A stretch of 64,000 nucleotides of DNA from Astrocystis sublimbata. Lineage: Eukaryota; Ascomycota; Sordariomycetes; Xylariales; Xylariaceae. The notes beneath the pieces were generated by a model, which was not told the origin of the DNA, searched no databases, and saw only the letters and a program-made list of their open reading frames with translations. A program made the position numbers and the translations under genes. The stretch is from the NCBI GenBank assembly GCA_022453515.1, contig JAJNNY010000028.1, forward strand, positions 372,001 to 436,000, written 5' to 3'. Below, in pieces: positions 23,635-35,407 of this stretch. Within the stretch, counting starts at the first letter, position 1; each line of letters begins with the position of its first letter.

Positions 23635-25141
23635 ATGAGGACATCAACAGTTCCCAACAGAGCCATCTTGCTCCTTGTTCTTGTCGCCTTCGGTGAGAAG
23701 AAGTGTTTTTTTACTTATTTCCGTGATGCCTTTTGATTGACAAATTGTTTTATTTTATTTTTTTCTACTAGTAAGAGAAGGGATCGCAAGAAAAAGACGA
23801 AAAGATGAAAAGTAAAACTGACGCCTTGATCCAGCAATAAGACGTGTCGCTTCACAACCTCCAGGATATGCCGGAATAGACACGGGCGGCGATTACCCCC
23901 CCTGGGCTTCGCCCTCTTATACTTCCGGTTCCGACGACGATGGCGATTTCAATACGGATGACGGCGGCAGTGGCAGCGGGTTGACGCCCGACGAAGGCAA
24001 CAGGAACATAAGCAGTGGCATTGGTGCGACTCCGACCCCGCCTCCGCCGCAAACGGGCAGCTTCCATGGCCCCCCCGGCGGCGGCGATCCGCGCGACCAC
24101 GGCAACGGAGAAGGAAACAACGAGTTCGGAGAAGACGCCTTCAACAACACGCTGCGCGCCGCAGGCTTCTTCACCTGCCGCGTCGCGCACGGCGTCCTCG
24201 CCACCCTCGCCTTCGTCTTCCTGTTCCCGCTCGGCGCCATCCTCCTGCGCTCGCTCCCCGGCCGCGGCGCGTTCCACTCGCACTGGATCCTCCAGGTGGT
24301 CGCATCACTACTATACATCATCGCGGCGGCGCTCGGACTCTACATGGTGGCCATGGTGCCGACGCCGTCGGGCGCCGGCGTGTTCGACCGGGCGGGCGGC
24401 GGCAGCGCGCACCCCGTCATCGGCATCGTGCTGCTCGTGGCCGTGATCCTCCAGCCGCTCTTCGGCATGCTGCACCACCGCGGCTTCAAGCGCACGGACG
24501 GGGGGCGCACGTGGGCGTCGTACGTGCATCTCTGGAACGGCCGGCTCGCCGTGACGCTCGGCATCATCAACGGCGGGCTCGGGCTCGTGCTCGCCGAAGT
24601 CGACGGCGCGCCCGTCGTCGTCTACGCCGTCTTCTCGGTCCTCGTTTGGCTGGCCTGGCTCCTGGTTACCTTGCGAAGGTACGTCAAGATCGGGCGCAGA
24701 GGCGCCGACGCGGCCGCTGATAAGGAGGAAAGGGCCATGATCGTGAACGCGGGCGGCGAGTTTGCCACGGATTCTCCTACTCCGCCTCCGCCAGTCTCGG
24801 AATCTGCTGCCGCGCGACACCGACGGTCTATACTCCCGCCTCCACCACCCGCTGCCGCTCCCGCAAGCGGTGCCAACGAGATGGCTGCGAACGAAGCGGT
24901 ACCACCCATGTCTATGGCCAGGACCATGTCCATGTCTACCGTCGTGGCCGAGCCGAGCCCGCCGTATACGCCTGGCCCGGATTATCACCAGCACGTCGCG
25001 CGGATGCGCCAACAGCGGGGCATTCCGGATACTGCTACTGCCCCTGCTGCCACTAAGGAGGAACAAGAAGCTGAGCCCGGGCGCGATGACGTGTCGTTTG
25101 TCGCGGTGTCGATCAGCGAGATGCGCAGAGGGCAGGTATAA
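23635..25141 (+). CDS. Cytochrome b561-domain membrane protein with signal peptide
   Basis: Transmembrane di-haem electron carrier of the b561/FRRS1-like type; relatives move electrons across membranes. Exons are 23635-23692 and 23865-25141, giving 444 aa. Exon 1 encodes a signal peptide (MRTSTVPNRAILLLVLVAFG) and joins in frame through a 172-nt intron (GTGAGA...CTCCAG). A short Gly/Asp/Pro-rich lumenal stretch follows, then five hydrophobic helices. Histidines lie where b561 haem ligands are expected: CRVAHGVLATLAF, HSHWILQVVASLLY, HPVIGIVLL and HLWNGRLAVTLG. After the last helix comes a ~150-residue Pro/Ala/Ser cytoplasmic tail. The DOMON domain often fused to fungal b561 proteins is absent. 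The coding part is much more GC-rich than its flanks. Confidence 0.87.
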
Positions 25142-26304
25142 ACAAGGCTTGCCTGTTGCCTTGCTGATTACAGACGGGGAAAGATCTGAGACTGGTGCAT
25201 TGTTAGGTAAGTAAGTCCGTGGTCCGGGCATTTTTGGTTTTACTCTCTTCTCACTTACACTTTCATCAATTACTTTCGCTGACAATTTCCCAAGAAGGCG
25301 AATCTGAAGTTGATTTTTGTATTATATAATTATAGGGAGGGTGGGAACAATTCATGTATCTCATACCCTCGACGACATGTTTATTCATTAATTCATTCAT
25401 TTCTTATCATTCCCTTGATTTTTCAACATTTGCTTCTTTTTCTTCTTCGGGTCAGAAAACGAGCCCAATGGAAATCTTCAGGCAAGAGCTATTCGATTAT
25501 CATTTGCGGGATCTGGCTTATCCATTCATGTACTATCTCCTTATTCTTCTTGTGCGTGAGATGTTCGACTACACCGTGTGGGATACGGCCACCTAGTACA
25601 CAGACAGTACGATTCAGGCACGAAGTAGGGTGCACACATATAAGGACACCCAATGGCTAGATCGATCGGCGGGTGCGCACTTCGTTTTTTGACATTGTGT
25701 ATTATTTCATCTGCCTTTCCTTCCTTCATGTGCGGGGGAATAATATGTCGGATTACGAGATACACAGGGCCGTCCAGCCTCAGTGAGTTAGGGCGTTTTG
25801 CGTTCGGCGCAAGTATCTATCTAGCAAATGATGTTAGCAATAATCACAAGCTTGGTCAATACTTAATGTATACTTAGAACTCTCATTTGCTTCGAGGTGG
25901 CTTGACCATCCGTTTTTATTTATTAGAGTACACAATTTACATGAACTGAGAAACGAGGTTCCAGCAATATACCTAGCTACCGCCAAACAGCGCGATCATT
26001 CCATCATCAACTCCCAGCAAAGAAGATCCTAGCGAAATAGCAGCACACAGTCAAATGCCCGTTCATTTTCTCGACAATCTTGACACCTAGAAGAGCGTCC
26101 TACCATATAAAATCAGTTCTCAACATTGCCATGGCCTGAAGTCTCGGAGAACCTTGGGGTCTTGTGCTTCCACCACCACCGTAACAACCATAACAGTAAC
26201 GAGTCAACTCATTTCCTATCAACCTCGGCATAGGCACGAAGACATTCCGGTTGCCACATTACGCTCATCACACCTGCATTCCCGTCATCGGGCAAGGAGG
26301 ATCA
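25142..26304. other. Convergent 3' spacer
   Basis: About 1.15 kb between the stops of the cytochrome b561 gene and the minus-strand GTPase. T-rich and AT-rich stretches (25310-25480, 25910-25940) fit two 3' UTRs. No gene is supported. Confidence 0.5.
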
Positions 26305-29300
26305 TCAATGGGAATCCTCAGACTCGCCTTGTTCCCGAATATCCGCTTGAATGAGCTCATCGAAGTCATCCACATCATTCGCATCATCCGCGTGACTGCT
26401 TACCGCACTTTCTGCAGAGGCAGGCTCGCCCAACAGTTCCAATGCAGGTGCAAAACTAAGGTCGCCGCGGAGCAGCACTTTATAGACACGAGACTGCCTG
26501 TCCATTGCGTCAGGAGATCGAGATTTGTTCCAAGGCTGGCCGCTCGGGTTAAATCCGACTAATTATAACCACTGTTAGGGTCGACTCTGAATATTCGACA
26601 ATAGGGGATGAGGTAAAGGATTTCTCACTCAGAATGCGCATATATTCCTCGGAAAGTTTGCGAAAGTTTGCTCGCATGATTAGTTCGAAGTCCTATCAAC
26701 AATCAGTAGCCAATTCTGGCACGTGGAGTGAAACCGTCGTGGTAATTAGGACTTGGCAGATCCCAGGCGATGAGAACAGAGGGAGATAGCATGTAAGGGA
26801 AGATGGGATGCTTACGTTTTTCAAACTATCACACATGTCATCTAGGTGTTTTCTAACAGCTTCCGTGGCATCATCGAACATAGAGTTTCGAACAGTCTCA
26901 ACGTGATCCATCATCATAGCCTTCATGCGTGCGTATGAGCCAGTACCATGCTCATCAGTGCAGTACACATAGGCCCGATTCATAGCATTAAGTATTGCGG
27001 GCGTAAATTCCCGGTTAGCGGCTCGCTGTTTTTCAGTGATCGAGTCGGAAAAGGTTGTTGGGATCTCCTGTAACTCGCGCGCAACTGCGAGGAAGCCGCT
27101 CGATAGAGTAGCAAGACTAGTGAGATTAGTACCATTTCGCTCTGCTCGAGATTTAGCTGCTTCATGAAATTCTTTCATAGTCACTACCACGGTATCTGCG
27201 AAGGTCTTCAGCAAAGACGGAATGCGATTCTGGAAAGCTCGCTCCCAACCAGGCGCTAAGTTGCGAGAGATCGGGTCAAAGAGATCTTGGTTGAAGTCTC
27301 GTGGCCCACAAGCACCACTGTACACCCCTGAACGACGGACAGTGGCCTTGTAAGTTGACCAGAACAAGCCACCTTGACTTCGGGGAGCGCCCCAAGAGTA
27401 GGCAGTCGTACAGGCATCATCGATCGCAGAAGGCATGGATGTGCTGATTCTATCGAATATTTGCTCCTGAAAAGTCGCCCGAAGATCGTCTATCACCTGC
27501 TTCGTGGCTGTTTCCAGCCCCTATAACGACGAGTCAATAATTATGGTTCAGATGCCCGCATTATCACAAAGCAATCGCACATCTCATGTTGGACTCAAGA
27601 GAAAGAAAGGGAGTATTCATTTCGAGTTACATGGTTTAGCCACATAAAAATCCCGACACCAATATCAGGTAACATTGATAACTGGCCCGCCCCTCACAGT
27701 GGAACGAACCGGGGTATGACTTGAACATACCTCGTCTAGATGATCCAATAGCTTCTGGAGATACAGCAGCTCTTTTTGTTTCTCTTCGTCTGTCAGTTCT
27801 ATCCCATTGCCATCGTCCTTAGACCACAGCTTCACCGAGTTGACCAGAGAGAAAAGATCATTCAGAAAACGTCGACAATGTCTGCTTCGACCGGCTTCAG
27901 TCAATTTCTTGGCATGTGTCTGCAGCCCTGGTATCTCAGTATCATCCGTGGACAAGAAGCCATCGCTTCGGAAGTCGTCTTTCTCTAGCTTTCCGGTCAA
28001 CTTTTGGTAAGCGCGGCTGCTGACACAGAATACCGGAAGACTACGAGCCATTTTGTCGTAGTCTCGAACATCTTGTTCAGGGTCAAACGTGGCCTCATCA
28101 TGTTCTGCAGAGTTTTCATGGTCCAGCCTGATTTATTGTTAGTGACTCGAAATTGCGAGATTAACTAGACCTGTAGGAGATGCACTCGAGTGCAAGGGGT
28201 TTTGGGGGGGGTGGATGAACGATTGTGGATCAGGGCTTAACATTGTCCGAAGACTGAGCTTTGTAGTGATGGCGGGGGAAGGTACGAAAAGTGTAAAGAT
28301 AGCCTACTCTTTGATACCCATAGCAAAATCCTGCTGGATAGCGCCCTTTGAGTATTGGTTGCGCCCTTGGATGCAGATCGCCTTGAAACGTGCAGTCGTC
28401 ATCTCTCGCTCATCCCGGGCTACCTTGGATTCTTGACGCAGTTCAGCAATTTGGGCATCGATTGTTCGCCTGTTTTTTCGGATGGCCTTCCGCTCTTCTC
28501 TGAGCGAGGAAATCTTGTCTTCGATCTGCTTGTCTGTAAGCGGCTTGCGGCTCTCATCGCCATCCCCAGCAAGCCTCGATCCCTCCGGGCCGCTTGTGTG
28601 GCCTTGACCTCGTGCTCGCTTTTTCGGATTGGTTGATGGTGTGTAAACGGTCTTGCCTGCAGAATGTTGATCTTGTAAGTCTTCCCACTTCTCCGTCTCT
28701 AGCTCACAATTGTTGAAGTTGTCTTCCAGTCTTGATTTGGCTACTCTGAGTTCAGAGATCTTGGCCTTGCAAGACTCCATGGTTTCATCCATCGCTTGAG
28801 CAGTAGACCAAAACTCTTCGAATTGGTCTTCCAAGCCAAGGCTTTCGGCTGCCTCGGTAATCGAGATGTCATCTGTCTTGGAGCATATGAATGTCACAGC
28901 GGAATATGTTCCATCATATTTGAGTTGTCGCTTGAAGTGATCGCCTAGTAGAGACTTCGCCGTCTTGTCATCCACTGCTCGGGTAATGGGAGCAACAATC
29001 CAGAGGCCCGTACAAGACTTCATGTAGTTGGCTGCTACAGCCGCTCGAGCTGGATTGGAGTCCTGCACACCGGGCTATTGAGAATATTCAGTCAGTGTCA
29101 GGTCGATGGCTAGATGCGTTTGACAAAAGAAAAGCATCAAACTCACCAGATCGACAATAACTGCGCCTGTTGAAAGGGCATTTGCCTTCGTGTAGATGCG
29201 GACCACTCTGATGAGCGGCCAGTATTCCATTGGAATATTTTCCTTCTTTCTCTGGGCGACAGAGCCAGTCGATTTCTCCCGACTGTCGACATAGTGCTGC

Positions 29301-30266
29301 ATCTTGTGATAGAGCTGCTCGGCAGTTTCTTCCCCCAGAACCTTTGTCGTTCCGAGTATACCTCTCACGGCGGGCTCACGGGCAAGTTCTTCAGGGTCAG
29401 CTTGGGCAAGCATCTCTCTAGTCTTCTGGGGGTAGACGGCTCGCACTTTTGCATACGCAATACCGGCTTCGGTGTCAGTCTTAGTGGCCTCCCGAGAGAC
29501 CTGCCCATTGCCATCCAAGAGATCACTGAATAGGATCTGGAGCTCTCGAGCCCATTCTTGCGGCGATATGAACTCGATTTCAGCGCGATAAAGCTCGCGC
29601 GGGTCGTCGGAGTGATTGAAGGAGATCTCGCTTGGAGAGGCTGTGCATGCTCGCAGGCAATTGGTTGGCAAAAGTCTAGAAAAATAGGCATTAGATCGGC
29701 TGAGACCATAGTAATTACATGGGGCCTGAGGGATGAGGGATGAGGGATGAGGGATGAGGCACTTCAAAGGGGCTTGGGTTCGATAGAAAAGCAGGATGGC
29801 CGGCTAAAAGAGAAAGGACAACGAACTTCTCCTCGTCAAGCAAGGCATTGATGACAGAGCTTTTGCCTGCACCAGTGTTCCCAACAACGCCAACGACAGT
29901 GCGAGCAGGGGTGGCGCGCTTCTGAAGATCAGTGATAGCGTCGATCCAGTGGTCTGTATCTCGGGTTTCGCAGGCGCTCAGAGCGTCGTGTAGTTGATCG
30001 AGAAAGTAAGAAGCGACTCCAACGCCCTTCTCGAGAGCATCGAGAGCATCTAGTGAGGTGCTCACACACAGTCGCTCGAGGTGATTCGTCTCGATATTGG
30101 CGGGCTCATCGCTGCCGGGACTGTCCGCCGACTCTTCAACTTCGGGGTAGTCGGAAAGGGATGCATCGTACACGATCTCGGGCTTCACCCTGGTGTTGTG
30201 GGCAACTCCGGGGGCCATGGATTGCTCCGGCTCCACCGAGGGGCTCGCAGTGTTCTGATTCTCCAT
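26305..30266 (-). CDS. Dynamin-like large GTPase, nuclear GTPase SLIP-GC type
   Basis: Seven exons on the minus strand: 30266-29827, 29675-29147, 29074-28308, 28127-27731, 27520-26816, 26692-26629 and 26558-26305; all phases match and the product is 1051 aa. The GTPase core shows G1 VGNTGAGKSSVINALLDEE (Lys135), a LLPTNCLRACTA switch segment, G3 VDLPGVQD (Asp322-Gly325, across the exon 2/3 junction) and G4 CSKTDD (Ser388-Asp391). Behind it are long charged coiled-coil stretches (residues ~400-550), a basic NPKKRARGQG patch, a helical stalk-like C-terminal half and an acidic end. In vertebrates SLIP-GC (NUGGC) is a nuclear GTPase of germinal-centre B cells; the role of fungal relatives is unknown. 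The first donor (GTTCGT) and third donor (GTAGGC) are weak, but both are needed for frame and give the expected GTPase continuity. Confidence 0.85.
29727..29759 (+). repeat. GGGATGA heptamer minisatellite inside GTPase intron 1
   Basis: Four near-perfect GGGATGA copies on the plus strand, within the 151-nt first intron of the GTPase gene (29676-29826). Confidence 0.85.
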
Positions 30267-31156
30267 GATGGTTTCAAGAAGATGGGAACATTATAGCCCA
30301 CGCAGCGGCAGAGGCGAAAGGAAGGGTGGTAGGTGGTAGGTAGCGGAAGTAAGGGTGCCCGTGGTGGGTAGCAGGAGGAGGGTTGGTAGGTAGGAGGTTA
30401 GGTAGCGGTAGGAGTGTTGGTAGCGGGTTGCAGTAGGAGGGGGGGTGCGATGAAATATTATGTGCAGCTTGTTCGTCCAGTGAGGCAGGCAGGAGCAGCA
30501 GGTGCGAGGCACTTTTGGTGCTTTCATGTCCTACTTCCAAGTTCCTACGTGTAGGTTTCATTCACACAAACACAAACACAACCCAAGGTTCCCGTAGGCC
30601 CATTGCTTTTATATAGTGAATGAGTAAAGACTGGTTGCAAAGTACATATTGCTACCTTCCCAGTACTAGGATCCCCTGTTCTGACGCAACTGCTTGATCA
30701 ATATTTTCAACGTTTAGCTGTGTATCGATATAAGTAACTATCCGGTACTTAGACCTGCCTCCCTGATCCCTTGCATCAAGACGCGAACTAGGTATTACGC
30801 GCTCCCACGTTTCACGGTTGCCAATAGCGATAATCTTGCCAACGCGTCTTACTGGCCAATCGCCTCTACCTAGGGTAGGTACCCTAAGGCATGGACTACC
30901 TGCCTAACTTCAAGCTTCTATGCAGATAACAACCATCTTGCACCAGGTCCACCTCCATCCGACGTCACAACGCTTGTTCAATTCTACCTACTGAACTACT
31001 TATAAGTTTCCTCGCCCAACGTTCCCCTTCTCTGAAGTTCCGCCACCAAAACTTTCGGCTCTCCCTCTTCGTCCGCCTGCCGTGCCATTAAATACAACAA
31101 TCCCATCCTATATCCACAGTTCCACAGTTCCAGGTCGAGAGGCCTTTCCCTGAAAA
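30267..31156. promoter_or_regulatory. Shared divergent promoter of the GTPase and F-box-like genes
   Basis: About 890 bp separates the two start codons. From about 30315 to 30450 the plus strand is G/A/T-rich with repeated GGTAGGTAG-type motifs, meaning a C/T-rich tract on the GTPase sense strand. From about 31000 to 31150 the plus strand is C/T-rich just before the other start. Each gene thus has a pyrimidine-rich tract upstream of its ATG. Specific operators cannot be named. Confidence 0.5.
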
Positions 31157-32918
31157 ATGGGAACTCGGGCCCTTGAGGTCGTTCGCTTCCGCGGACGGTA
31201 CTATATCCGCTATCATCAATTGGACGGTACCTATGAAAACCTGGGCGCCGGGATGATCTCGGGCATTCCTACTAATGCGAAGAGATATCAAAGTACGCCA
31301 TGTCGCAACCACTACCTCTCCTACCACGCACTGACGCTTTACAGAATGGCTTGAGAGAGAGCGGGCTTATTATGCGTCCCGAGAAGCCCAATTGGAAAGG
31401 GATTTTTACGAGATCAAGGATGACTCTGTGCAAGGCTTTTCCGCCTCCGAGTATCTTATAGCGCCTCCCTCTGAGCTCCCAAGATTTCATAGATATTCTA
31501 CCGGTAACGTCTACATCCTCAATCTTGACCGTGAAGTTTTCACAGTAGGATTCGGCATGCACTGGAAGCTGGGGAACTTACCACAAAATAATCTATGGAT
31601 CAAAGCCATCACCGACAGCGTTTACGGATGGGAGCCGACCATTTCACTCGACAAGTGCCCAGATGAGCATATAGCTTCACCAGCGTTGGAGTTGCCCGAG
31701 GAGAACCGTTCTCTGAGATACCCTGCCCGCATTGTAAACCCCAAGACAGGCATCTTCGACGCACGGAAGGCATTTCTCACCCGAATGATGGCCGAGGTGC
31801 TAATTCAATATAAGGACGATATCGTGTACTTGGGAATGGAATGGGCACCCGATTCGTTTCCGTTTCGCGAGCTGATCTATTCGCTTGTCTCAATTGCATC
31901 TGACAATGCCATATTCTTCTCACTACCCACTCAACAATGTCACCCGGTCGACTGTCGACTGTTTGAGCGTTGCCCGTCGAGCGATATGCATATGTATAGA
32001 GCAGATAAACTCGTCCACGGCAAATGGGCTGGTCGTCACGCTCCGCTATTGCTGTTCGGCTCTCCGTGCCATCTACCAGGCAGCCCCCCAGGTGTGTCAC
32101 CACCAGAAACAATGTATTGGCTGGGAGGTGTGCTTGTCAGTCTGGCTTTGACAGTTGATGGCAATGCCATAAGTCAAGCAGTCGATTGGGGCTTTGGGCA
32201 GGGACGTGAGAACTTCCAACTTGTTGTGCTGAGTCTCTTCCAAGCAGCTTTTGCAGAGGTCTCTCGGGGAGGAGCTGGTGAGGAACCCATGGTCAAAATC
32301 ACCGACCCCGTCAATCTATCACCTATGCGCCACTCATATTGTATGAGCACCCATCCACGCGAGCGACCAGAACTCAAAGACGGTGAGCGTCACCAGCGTA
32401 AGCACGGGCTGTTAATTATGGACGCAAACTGCACAGGAACAGTGCGAAGAATGCAAACCCACTTTGGCGGGCTCGCAGCGCTTGTGAACTTCTTCGAAGT
32501 TGCTGCCAGTCGACGAGCATATTCCAAATTGGCAGGAAGGCTTCCCACTGAGCTCTATGACCGCATACTGGATTTTGTGGACTACGAAACGTGGAAGGTC
32601 TGCACTTCCGTTTCGACAGAAATTCGCGACTCTTGTCTGCGAAAGTATAGAATTGACGAGAAGACGAGGATCGTGAGAGGTCCTTTTGTACGTTCTGAGA
32701 CGAGACGGCAACGCAGGGAATTACGACTTAGTTTTGACTTCGAAGACATGATTAAGGGCAAGGTGCGCTCTACCATGCAGGTTCCGACCGATTCCTTCAC
32801 GCGAAGGCACAATTGGATGCCATTTATCGGCAGTGATCGAAAAGCTCTCATGTCGTGTGCGGATGTCCAGTTTAAGTCGGCGGGGGATGCACCACTAGAG
32901 GACATTCAGTCGGAGTAA
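31157..32918 (+). CDS. Hypothetical fungal protein with MGTR-type N terminus and F-box-like segment
   Basis: Two exons, 31157-31292 and 31345-32918, joined by a 52-nt intron (GTACGC...TTACAG, CTGAC branch), giving 569 aa. The N terminus MGTRALEVVRFRGRYYIRYH resembles a module seen at the start of many uncharacterised fungal proteins. The middle (residues ~120-420) has no recognised domain. Residues ~445-482 (LPTELYDRILDFVDYETWKV, then a Cys/Ser/Leu helical pattern) look like an F-box, the motif that links substrates to SCF ubiquitin ligases; its C-terminal position is unusual. The tail is basic and charged. No signal peptide is seen. It is divergent from the SLIP-GC-type GTPase. The F-box reading is an inference from the LPxEL...I pattern. 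Confidence 0.78.
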
Positions 32919-35407
32919 TATTGATGCTTCAAATCAGTCATCCTCAGGCCGGCGATTTGCATGTCTCTCCTGGCTGGCTTTGTCCTTCGCGGAGTGATCA
33001 AAAGAAGTTTGGGAAAGATGCGAGCTACGGAGCGGCCCACTGCCAAAGGGACTCACAATGCCATTCGCAGTGAAGCCTGGCGTTTTCTTGATAGATACCG
33101 CAGACTTTCTGTCTCGCTTTTCTTCGGTATCCTATCTTTATCTAAAAACCCAGCACCTTGTTACTAGTTGCTACTATTTGATGCGAGTGTTCACTCCAAG
33201 CCAAGACGCCTCCTACGTCTCGGGCATTTAGAGCCCTGCTACAGCAAATGGTATCTATCCTTCTTTCTGGCCTAGATTTGACGGCGGCGATTGAGATATA
33301 ACCAGCTGTGTGAGCACTCAATATTATTCGCATGGATTTGAGGGGGCTTTCGATCTACACTGGGAGGTAATAGATAGCCAAGAGTAGCACGGAATTTACT
33401 AGACTACCTAATATCTGATAGTGTCCCAAGCATTGAAGCCTTGCGCGTGACCTCAAGGGCAAAGATCGCCAATTAGGGGCTGCATTTGACAGCCCTGCAG
33501 CCATCCATTTGCCCGCTTCCCTCCAAATACATACTAGAACCACGAGCAGAGAAAACAGTAAATGTAAATGTAAAAATGGTCTCTATCACAATCACGAACC
33601 TTGTTGATTTCCACGTGCTTGTGTGCGCTACCTGCTTGGTACTGCGCAATGCCTTCTTGATTTCGACTAACTCAATTGAGGGTGAAGCTGCGCACCCAAC
33701 CACTTGTTAGTCAGGACTTGATCGAATGCGACGAAGCAGCAAGACAGTTCCTTGCGCATATACCTGCCGACAACGCACGTCTTCTTCTTTTTCTGTCATA
33801 AAGAGAAGTTTGTAGTGTCTCCCTATGGCCTATGAAAATACCAACCAGCATTGCGGCCCAACGCCGAGCACACTGGGCATGTTTTCTCTAACAAGCTACC
33901 TACTGGCGGGGTTCTTGCTTACCCACATAAGCACCCTCCTGTACGTGATTGACATTGCATCTCGCCAATCTCGATAGCACCCCTGCGGCCATGCGCATCA
34001 TGAATCCAGTGATGATACGCAGCCGTTCGACAGTCTAGAAGACGCGATCTGCAGTCTGCCACTTACGTGCAGTTATGTACCCAACTATTCCCACTGGACC
34101 CAAGTGGGCCTGAGTTTTTTGCTCTCGTGGAATGAGACATCTTTTCAGCTGCGTTCGAAGGGATGCAATAGGGTTATTCGATCTGCGTATTACCTTAATT
34201 GAAACCCTTCCAGGTTAAGGTACTATTTCGACACGGCACGGAGATCCGAACCGCAGGAATTCGGCTCCATGACCGCGATGGCGACATGCTTCCGCATTCA
34301 CGTTTACGGGATAGCCGTGGTGCCTACGCAGGAAACGACCTAGACAGGCATCTTTTGTAGTCTTGTCCATCCATCGTTCGTCGTGTTCCCGTTCCCAGTT
34401 AATCAATTATTCCCTCCGAGTCATCCTCTGTTCCAGTCTACCTCGCCGGCGCGGTCGGCGTCGTCCGCCGGTATGCCAACCCTAGATCATGGACTTCAAT
34501 CCCCGCGCTACTGAAGCATACCTAATGTAGGGAATTTTCTTGGGTCCAATGCACTTGATGTGCTGCTCATTGGTATGCCGATGGAACCACATTCAGCCTG
34601 GTGAGCGGGGTGTTCGCCCGGCCGCGATGTTTAACCGATTGCGTAACGACCCCAAAAAGCAATTGTCTCCTTGCCATCAACGATCTTGGCCTTTCGAACC
34701 GTCCAGATCATTAATCTAATCTATTTGCTCAAGGTCACCAGAATGCCGGCTTTTCTCTGAGTGGTCCGCTATGTAGCAGTAGCATCACGCCACAGGACGC
34801 GCAGAGCTGAGGTCTACCAGATCCAGGGGTGGTGACATCAAAGGTAACGTTCATTCTTGGTCTTTGTGTGAAGCATAACCAGCACAATGCCAGGCACAAC
34901 TTGTCCTGAAGTGCCGGAATGGGGTATCCCGCGAGGCCAGCAAGACTGTGACTAATGGTTTGATTCGTATGGCCCTTTGATTCGTCCGCCCTGACTTCCC
35001 TCGACACTACGTATAGTATATAGACTGAGGAATATGGCACACGAAGACGGGCTTAGCCGCAGGTCTTGGAGCTGTTAGCAACCTATTATAGCGCTTCTCC
35101 AGATTGCATCGTCAAGCAGTCCTAGGTCTCTACGTCCGCCGACCTTGGCCGTTGTCGGGGTCGCACAAGTCCCGGGCTCTTTCGAGATGGAATTGGCCCT
35201 TTGTGACTGACATTTTTAGAGTAAACACCGTGCTTAGCTCTGTGATATTGGCCATGGTTATGTGTTAAGCTTTCCAGAGTAGGAAGCATACTGATTGATA
35301 TAAAGCCGATTCCCTGTTTGGTAGCCTATTATCATCTCTTGTACAATAATTGTGTGGTGTTGAACTGCTTCGCTTTCACATTTGAACCTTAGAAGGACTC
35401 TATACGC
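32919..35407. other. Spacer without recognisable genes
   Basis: About 2.5 kb. No frame on either strand shows domain content or splice continuity. The right end is the GH16 promoter, with TATAAAG at 35299-35305, about 100 bp before the start codon. Confidence 0.5.
35299..35305 (+). promoter_or_regulatory. TATA-box-like element upstream of the GH16 gene
   Basis: TATAAAG 103 bp upstream of the start ATG at 35408. Inducible secreted-enzyme genes of fungi often have TATA boxes at this kind of distance. It is a motif match only. Confidence 0.4.

Noticed and set aside
24311..25285. 324-codon open frame on the minus strand
   Set aside because: It lies opposite the very GC-rich cytochrome b561 gene, is His/Arg-rich with no domain, and GC-rich coding DNA commonly leaves the opposite strand open.
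29727..29759. Tandem repeats considered as a CRISPR-like array
   Set aside because: Units are seven bases with no spacers, inside an intron of a fungal gene; a plain minisatellite.
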